DNA of 10,414 nucleotides, from the NCBI GenBank assembly GCA_024636595.1, contig JAGXGT010000004.1, forward strand, positions 1 to 10,414, given 5' to 3'. This DNA is from Sphingomonadales bacterium (GTDB lineage Bacteria > Pseudomonadota > Alphaproteobacteria > Sphingomonadales > Sphingomonadaceae). The notes beneath the pieces were generated by a model that was given only the letters and a program-made list of their open reading frames with translations, searched no databases and was not told where the DNA came from. Shown here piece by piece: positions 5,648 through 10,414 of the stretch. A program made the translations under genes and the position numbers. How positions within the stretch are numbered: position 1 is the first letter of the stretch; each line of letters opens with the position of its first letter.

Positions 5648-8173
5648 ATGCGTCGCATCAAAACAGCTCTTTCACTTTCAGCCGGCTTCGCCGCGCTGGT
5701 CGGTTTCAACCCCGCGCTGGCTCAGACCGGCGGCGAACAGGACGCGAGCGAAAGCGCGGACTCCAATGTCATCATCGTGACCGCTCGCCGGCAGAACGAA
5801 TTGCTGGCCGACGTACCGGCATCGGTGACCGTGTTCACCGAAGACATGCTCGACCGCACCGGCGTCCAGCAGGCGGATGAATTTGTCCAGCTCACCGCTG
5901 GTGTGACCATTGTCAGCGGCACCGCGGAAGCCGGTGATACCCAGATCAATATCCGCGGTATCAACGGAGCCCGCGATGCCGAAAGTTCGGTTGCGCTGGT
6001 GGTCGACGGCATTCTCAAAACCAATACCGCGCAGCTAAATCAGGATCAGGGTACGCTCCGCCAGATCGAAATTTTGAAAGGCCCGCAGGGCGCGCTTTAC
6101 GGACGCAACGCAGCCGCTGGCGCGATTGTCATTCAGACCCTGAAACCGAGCGACATCCTGGAAGGCGGCGTCAAGCTGAGCGCAGCAGAAGACAATACCT
6201 ATAAGGCGTCCGCCTATATTTCCACGCCAGTGGGCGACAGCGCCGGTCTGGTGCTCTCCGGCTCGTACAACACCAGTGACGGCTTTTATCGCAACAGCTT
6301 TCTCGGCAACCGCAAGGTTGTCGATGATCAGGAAACCTGGTCGGTCGACGGGCGTTTTGTCGCCGAGTTGGGAGATTCAACGGAAGTCGATGTGAAGGCG
6401 CGCTACGCCGATCTTTCCGGCGCCTCGATCAATTTCAATACGTCATTCCATCTACCCAATTTCGCTGGCGTTGATCCGGCCTTTTTTGAAGACGTGAACA
6501 CGCACAAGTTCGGTTATTATTCGAACATCCGTCCAACCAACGACCAGACCACGTTCGAAACATCGGTCAAATTGACCCATGAATTTGATGCAATGACGCT
6601 CACCGCCTGGGCGCTGTACAGCGATGTTGATCAGGCATTGACGGCAGACGGTACATCGGCAGATTTCGCGCGCTATACGTTCCCCGGCGCAACGCCCGCG
6701 TCGGTAGCAGCGTCGAACAGCTGCTTCGCCACCACGGCGCAACTGACCGGCTATCCGCTCAATGCACCGACCTTTGTCGGCAACAATCCGATCCCGTTCA
6801 TTTTTGACCCCGTCAATGGTTCGACCCTCGGTGCGTATAGTCCGACCACATGTGACGGGACCCAATATCAAATTCGGGAACAAACCGATATCAGCGCCGA
6901 AATCCGGCTCGCCTCGAACGGCGACGGGCCATTGAACTGGCAGATCGGTGCCTATTATCTGAACATCGACCGCGATGTCGGGGTCAGCCTCGGCGCCGAT
7001 CTCGGTCAGGGGGTGATCAGGCAATTGTACAATGATCCGAATAGCAGCAATCCGACGTCGCAGCTTTTTGCCGATAATTTCAACACCAATGTCTATGCTG
7101 CCTTTGGCTCTGTCGATTATGAAGTGGCCGATAATTTCGACGTCAGCCTGGCGCTGCGTTATGATATCGAGAAGCGGGAAGTCTCCAGCCGGGTACCGTT
7201 GGTGACCGATCCGATCACCGGTGGCCCGATCAACCCGGGGCAGGCGTTCGGTGCGATCCCGGATCAGAAGCAGACGTTCAAGGAGCTCCAGCCAAAACTC
7301 TCGCTGCGCTATGGTCTGACCGACAATCTGAATTTCTACGCCAACTGGGGTATCGGTTTCAAATCAGGCGGCTTCAACAATCAGGGCTCCGCCGCCATTG
7401 TTGACCAGAATTTCAACCAGTTCCTGGGTACCAATGTCCTGATCAACGATATTTATCGCAAGGAAACATCGAGCGCTTTTGAAGCAGGCTTCAAGGGTTC
7501 GGCGGCAAATGACGCGATCACTTTCGATCTGGCGGGCTATTATACCAAAGTCGATGACATGCAGTTCTTCGAATTTTTCGTCGGCGCCTTTGGTCTGCTC
7601 CGGGTGGTTTCGAATATCGACAGAGTTGATATTTACGGGGTCGAATTCAACGCCAATGCAGAAATTGTTGAGGGCTGGGACATATTCGGGTCAGTCAATG
7701 TCACCGAGAGCGAGATCAAGGCCAACGCCTCCCGACCCTACACGGTTGGCAACAAGTCGCCGCACACCGCCGACTATACGATCAACCTGGGCACCCAGAT
7801 CGTCGCACCGATTGCCAACAGTTTCGATCTCGTGATGCGCGCGGATTATCGCATCACCGGTCCGACCTGGTTCCACTCGGTCCAGGACGACACTGGACCG
7901 ACCCTGTTCAGCGGGCTGCTGCCCGGTTCGGCTCTGGCTCTACCCGCCTTTGTCGGGGATAACGATACGTCGGTTACCCAGCGCGATGCTTATGGCGTGC
8001 TGGATCTGCGGTTCGGACTGGAAGGGGATAACTGGAATGTCACCGCCTTTGCCGACAATCTGCTGGACAAGCGCTATCTCAACGAGGTGATTACTGCGGT
8101 TGAATTTGGCGGTTCGTTCATTTCGCCCGGTGGTCTGCGTCGCTTCGGCGTCGAAGTCGGATATAAATTCTGA
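5648..8173 (+). CDS. TonB-dependent outer-membrane receptor
   Basis: An 841-residue receptor, typical of sphingomonad TonB-dependent transporters that import large or scarce substrates using TonB-ExbBD energy. A signal peptide ends at about residue 25 (NPALA, then Q26). A TonB-box-like VIIVTARR lies at 41-48, followed by the plug domain with INIRGINGARD, ALVVDGI, IEILKGPQGALYGRNAAAGAI (split motif around residue 140-160) and then a 22-strand beta-barrel. Barrel signatures include YANWGIGFKSGGFNN, the FADNLLDKRY box and a C-terminal strand ending in Phe (VEVGYKF). Its only two cysteines, C359 and C402, fall in one presumed external loop and could form a disulfide. A strong Shine-Dalgarno (AAGGAA, 5-base spacer) marks ATG 5648. 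It lies 56 bases after the NTF2-like gene on the same strand and probably belongs to that operon, supplying the pathway substrate. The substrate cannot be named. Confidence 0.96.
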   Translation: MRRIKTALSLSAGFAALVGFNPALAQTGGEQDASESADSNVIIVTARRQNELLADVPASVTVFTEDMLDRTGVQQADEFVQLTAGVTIVSGTAEAGDTQINIRGINGARDAESSVALVVDGILKTNTAQLNQDQGTLRQIEILKGPQGALYGRNAAAGAIVIQTLKPSDILEGGVKLSAAEDNTYKASAYISTPVGDSAGLVLSGSYNTSDGFYRNSFLGNRKVVDDQETWSVDGRFVAELGDSTEVDVKARYADLSGASINFNTSFHLPNFAGVDPAFFEDVNTHKFGYYSNIRPTNDQTTFETSVKLTHEFDAMTLTAWALYSDVDQALTADGTSADFARYTFPGATPASVAASNSCFATTAQLTGYPLNAPTFVGNNPIPFIFDPVNGSTLGAYSPTTCDGTQYQIREQTDISAEIRLASNGDGPLNWQIGAYYLNIDRDVGVSLGADLGQGVIRQLYNDPNSSNPTSQLFADNFNTNVYAAFGSVDYEVADNFDVSLALRYDIEKREVSSRVPLVTDPITGGPINPGQAFGAIPDQKQTFKELQPKLSLRYGLTDNLNFYANWGIGFKSGGFNNQGSAAIVDQNFNQFLGTNVLINDIYRKETSSAFEAGFKGSAANDAITFDLAGYYTKVDDMQFFEFFVGAFGLLRVVSNIDRVDIYGVEFNANAEIVEGWDIFGSVNVTESEIKANASRPYTVGNKSPHTADYTINLGTQIVAPIANSFDLVMRADYRITGPTWFHSVQDDTGPTLFSGLLPGSALALPAFVGDNDTSVTQRDAYGVLDLRFGLEGDNWNVTAFADNLLDKRYLNEVITAVEFGGSFISPGGLRRFGVEVGYKF

Positions 8174-8187
8174 CGACGGCACCGTCG
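8174..8187. terminator. Weak hairpin in the convergent gap after the receptor gene
   Basis: CGACG-GCAC-CGTCG forms a five-base stem with a four-base loop directly after the receptor stop. No T-tract follows on the plus strand; on the minus strand the sequence beyond it is AT-rich (positions 8160-8172 reversed), so it may help end either unit. Short and uncertain. Confidence 0.25.
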
Positions 8188-8198
8188 CACGGCCGGGG

Positions 8199-9584
8199 TT
8201 AACTGCCCAGCGGTTCGTTGCCCAGCGCCAGATGCAGGGTGATGCGGTTTTCGATGCGCGCGCGGCGCGCTTCGATGGCCCGCGTTTCGGCGGCGATCGC
8301 GGTGGTCTGCGAATTGATCAGATCGAATATGGTGGAACGGCCGTTGATATAGCGGCTGCGAGTGAGAATCACGGCGGCCTGCGCCTCTTCGGCGGCGGTC
8401 GCCGTGGCATCGACCTGCCGGGCCAGCGTGGCTTCGGCATCCAGTCGGTTCTCGACTTCCTGATAGGCGGTGAGGGTGGCCTGCGCATAATCGAACAAGG
8501 CCGACCGCGCCTGCTCCCCTTGCCGATCCGCTTCGGCGAGCAGAGCGCCGCCCCGGAACAGGGGCTGCAACAGTCCGCCGGTGATCGCGTTGATATAGGT
8601 GCGCGGATCAAAAATATCCCCGAAATTGCCGGATGAGCTGTTCGCATCAAAGCGAAGATTCAACTGCGGGAACATCGCGTGGCGGGCATCGGTTGCCCTG
8701 AGGCCGGCGGCGGCCACCCGCGCTTCTGCGGCAATCAGATCGGGGCGGTTGGCGAGCACCGCCACCGGCGCGGTGACAGCAGGAAGTGCAGCTGGCGTGA
8801 TCAGGTCAGTGGCGCCAGCGGCTTCTCCTGCCGGATAGCGGCCGGTCAACACTTCCAGCGCGCGCGCCGCATTGGCCGACGCGCGGGTTGCCGCTTCCAG
8901 TCGGTCTTCGCTGTTCGACACCGCGACCTGGGCCAGCCGGACATCAAGCCGCGAGGCGAGTCCGGCGCGGAACCGGGCGTTGGTGATGCGCAGCGTATCC
9001 CTGCGCCGCTCCAGATCGCGGGTCCCGAGATCGAAGGTGAGCGCCGCGGCGCTGCGGTCGTACCAGGCTCGGGCCACGCCGGCGGCGAGCGCCTGTCTGG
9101 CCGCGGCGAAATCGGCTGCGGCGGCCCGCGCATCGGCATTGCCCGCACCGGCCAGCGCCAGATTGCGGCCCCAGATATCGACTTCCCAGCTTGCCGCCAG
9201 CGCGCCGTCATAAATGGTTGCCGCATTTTCGGCGTCGGTGATCGATCCGGACAGGTCGACTTGCGGAAACAGACCGGCGCGTGACACCCGCATCGCCGCC
9301 CGAGCGGCGCGCAGCTGCGCCAGTACCGACTGCAGATTGCGGTTCTGGGCGAAGGCTTGGCGCACCGCCTGTTCCAGCGTCTCATCGGAGAAGGAGCGCA
9401 GCCAGCCGTCAGGATAAATCGCTGCGCTGTCGCTGGCCTCCGCGTTGACGGTGGTGAGGTCAGGCCGCGATGACCAATTGTCGGGCGCATCGGGAATGAC
9501 GGTCCGGTCCAGTTCGGGACCGCCGCGAATGGCGCAGGCCGATAGCAACAGCAGCAGAGTAACAGACGCTAGATGGCGGTTCAT
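8199..9584 (-). CDS. RND-type efflux outer-membrane lipoprotein, NodT/OprM family (TolC-like)
   Basis: A 461-residue outer-membrane factor of usual family length. A lipoprotein signal peptide ends in the lipobox LSAC (residues 14-17), so C17 would be lipidated. Two repeated TolC-like halves follow: the first contains LEQAVRQAFAQNRNLQSVLAQL, the motif AAMRVSRAGLFPQVDLSGS and WEVDIWGRN; the second contains VLANRPDLIAAEARVAAAGL, FPQLNLRFDANSSSGNFGDI and LQPLFRGGALLAEADRQ, with YQEVENRLDAEA near the end. Homologues form trimeric channels that discharge drugs, metals or solvents from an inner-membrane pump and adaptor. The gene begins 6 bases after the adaptor stop, so the two are co-transcribed. 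It converges on the receptor gene and has no evident link to the catabolic island. The pump substrate is unknown. Confidence 0.95.
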   Translation of the reverse strand: MNRHLASVTLLLLLSACAIRGGPELDRTVIPDAPDNWSSRPDLTTVNAEASDSAAIYPDGWLRSFSDETLEQAVRQAFAQNRNLQSVLAQLRAARAAMRVSRAGLFPQVDLSGSITDAENAATIYDGALAASWEVDIWGRNLALAGAGNADARAAAADFAAARQALAAGVARAWYDRSAAALTFDLGTRDLERRRDTLRITNARFRAGLASRLDVRLAQVAVSNSEDRLEAATRASANAARALEVLTGRYPAGEAAGATDLITPAALPAVTAPVAVLANRPDLIAAEARVAAAGLRATDARHAMFPQLNLRFDANSSSGNFGDIFDPRTYINAITGGLLQPLFRGGALLAEADRQGEQARSALFDYAQATLTAYQEVENRLDAEATLARQVDATATAAEEAQAAVILTRSRYINGRSTIFDLINSQTTAIAAETRAIEARRARIENRITLHLALGNEPLGS

Positions 9585-9590
9585 GCGTTG

Positions 9591-10414
9591 CTATCCCGCC
9601 ACTTTCTTGGACAGGACGGCGGCATTTTCCTTGTCCTTTTCGTCCCAGGTTACCGGCTGGCCATCGCGCAGCCGTTCGCCGCCGCGCACCACGATCAGAT
9701 CGCCAGCGGCAATTTTCCCGGAAATGGCCACCCGGTCGCCGTCCGGTTCCCCGACCTGAACATCGATCCGTTTGGCGGTCTTGTCCTTGGGATTGACGAC
9801 ATATACAAATATGCCGCTGTCGCGCAGCACCAGCGCATCGCGCGGCGCTGTCAGCACCTGACGTTCGATGCCGGTGGGCACGGTGATCGAGATCGCGCTG
9901 CCGATTTTCAGATTGTGGGTCCCCATGGGCGCGCGTACTTCCAGCGTCCGGCTGACCTCGTCGCCGGTTTCGATCACCGAGCGGATGCGCGATGTCCGCT
10001 TTTCTCCATCGGCAATGATCGTGATCTCCTGACCTTCGGCGAGCGATCCGGCGGCGACGATCGGAATACGGACTCTCGCTTCCGATCCGGTGCGACCGAT
10101 GATCCGGGCAATTTCGCGGCCCGGCGTGGCATATTCGCCGACCTCGATCTTGCGCTCGACCAGCTGACCCGCGAAGGGGCTGCGGATAGACGTGCGCGCC
10201 AGATCAAAATTCGCCGTCTCCAGTGCGACCCGTGCCGCCGCCAGTCGCGCCCTTGTCTGGTCACGGGATGACACCGCTTCATCGAGCGACGCTTCCGATT
10301 CAGCCTCTTCCTTGAGCAATTGTTGCAACCGCCCGACGAGCCGGTTCTGATAGGTCAGATCGGCCTGCAGACGCCTGATTTCCGCTGTCGCCTGGTCGCG
10401 GGCCAGCCTGGCGC
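9591..10414 (-). CDS. RND efflux periplasmic adaptor (membrane fusion protein), partial: N-terminus beyond the right edge
   Basis: The frame is open from the right edge to TAG at 9593-9591, giving 273 visible residues; families run about 350-420, so the N-terminal membrane anchor and first lipoyl half are missing. In order one sees a charged alpha-helical hairpin (starting ARLARDQATAEIRRLQADL and continuing through LKEEAESEASLDEAV), the second lipoyl half RTSIRSPFAGQLVERKIEVG with EYATPG, a beta-barrel domain around RVRIPIVAAGSLAEGQ, and the membrane-proximal domain with VLTAPRDALVLRDSGIFVYVV. A TTG at 10328 could mimic a start, but coiled-coil sequence continues upstream without a break, so it is not the start. 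Adaptors bridge an inner-membrane RND or ABC pump and an outer-membrane channel. The channel gene follows 6 bases later; the pump gene is not between them and is presumably upstream, off the window. Confidence 0.93.
   Translation of the reverse strand, partial: ARLARDQATAEIRRLQADLTYQNRLVGRLQQLLKEEAESEASLDEAVSSRDQTRARLAAARVALETANFDLARTSIRSPFAGQLVERKIEVGEYATPGREIARIIGRTGSEARVRIPIVAAGSLAEGQEITIIADGEKRTSRIRSVIETGDEVSRTLEVRAPMGTHNLKIGSAISITVPTGIERQVLTAPRDALVLRDSGIFVYVVNPKDKTAKRIDVQVGEPDGDRVAISGKIAAGDLIVVRGGERLRDGQPVTWDEKDKENAAVLSKKVAG

Noticed and set aside
7023..7032. ATTGTACAAT inside the receptor gene, resembling the GntR operator
   Set aside because: The centre is two bases shorter than in the two intergenic sites, which changes half-site spacing, and it lies in the middle of a coding region.
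8679..9284. A 201-codon plus-strand open frame inside the outer-membrane channel gene
   Set aside because: Composition typical of a shadow frame, and the opposite strand encodes a full-length NodT-family protein.
9540..9560. CAG/CAA-rich run resembling a microsatellite
   Set aside because: It encodes the leucine run of the lipoprotein signal peptide on the minus strand and is explained by that.
10326..10328. TTG as the start codon of the adaptor
   Set aside because: The frame continues without a stop to the window edge, and the upstream 28 codons are coiled-coil sequence that belongs to the adaptor hairpin, so the gene is truncated by the window instead.

Overview
The window looks like a chromosomal segment of an alphaproteobacterium, most likely a sphingomonad (Sphingopyxis/Parasphingorhabdus-like). 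This is inferred from the moderately high GC content, the long TonB-dependent receptor of sphingomonad style beside catabolic genes, and the NodT-type efflux lipoprotein. No species can be named from sequence reading alone. Nine protein genes are packed tightly, and the window cuts through the genes at both ends. There are no rRNA or tRNA genes, CRISPR arrays or insertion sequences that I can see, and no gene-free stretch exceeds 300 bases.

Region 1 (1-5591, possibly to 8173) is a regulated catabolic island. On the minus strand, an HMG-CoA-lyase-like enzyme (1468-2388) is followed by a HyuA-type ATP-dependent hydantoinase/oxoprolinase subunit (1-1437, C-terminus off the left edge). On the plus strand, diverging from the lyase, is a class III (CaiB/BaiF) CoA-transferase (2453-3634). 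A GntR/FCD regulator (3638-4291) faces it. Diverging from the regulator, a plus-strand operon encodes an Asp/Glu/hydantoin-racemase-fold protein that contains no cysteine at all (4429-5172), an NTF2/SnoaL-like small protein (5172-5591, TGATG junction) and a TonB-dependent outer-membrane receptor (5648-8173).

The strongest non-coding signal is an identical 12-bp perfect palindrome, ATTGTATACAAT, present in both divergent intergenic regions: 2393-2404 (lyase/CoA-transferase) and 4367-4378 (regulator/racemase). It fits the GntR/FadR-type consensus TNGTNNACNA. The copy at 4367 sits between a good -35 (TTGACG) and -10 (TATAAC). The simplest reading is that the local GntR protein controls all the surrounding transcription units, including its own.

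Taken together, the genes suggest uptake of an external compound (receptor), ATP-dependent hydrolysis or carboxylation (HyuA with an unseen HyuB), isomerisation or another step by the racemase-fold and NTF2-like proteins, CoA activation by the transferase and C-C cleavage by the lyase, feeding central acyl-CoA metabolism. The substrate is unknown. I do not recognise this combination as a named pathway, and it is the best candidate here for something undescribed.

Region 2 (8199-10414, minus strand) is an unrelated tripartite-efflux module: a periplasmic adaptor (5' end off the right edge) followed 6 bases later by a NodT-family outer-membrane lipoprotein. It converges on the receptor gene across a 25-base gap.
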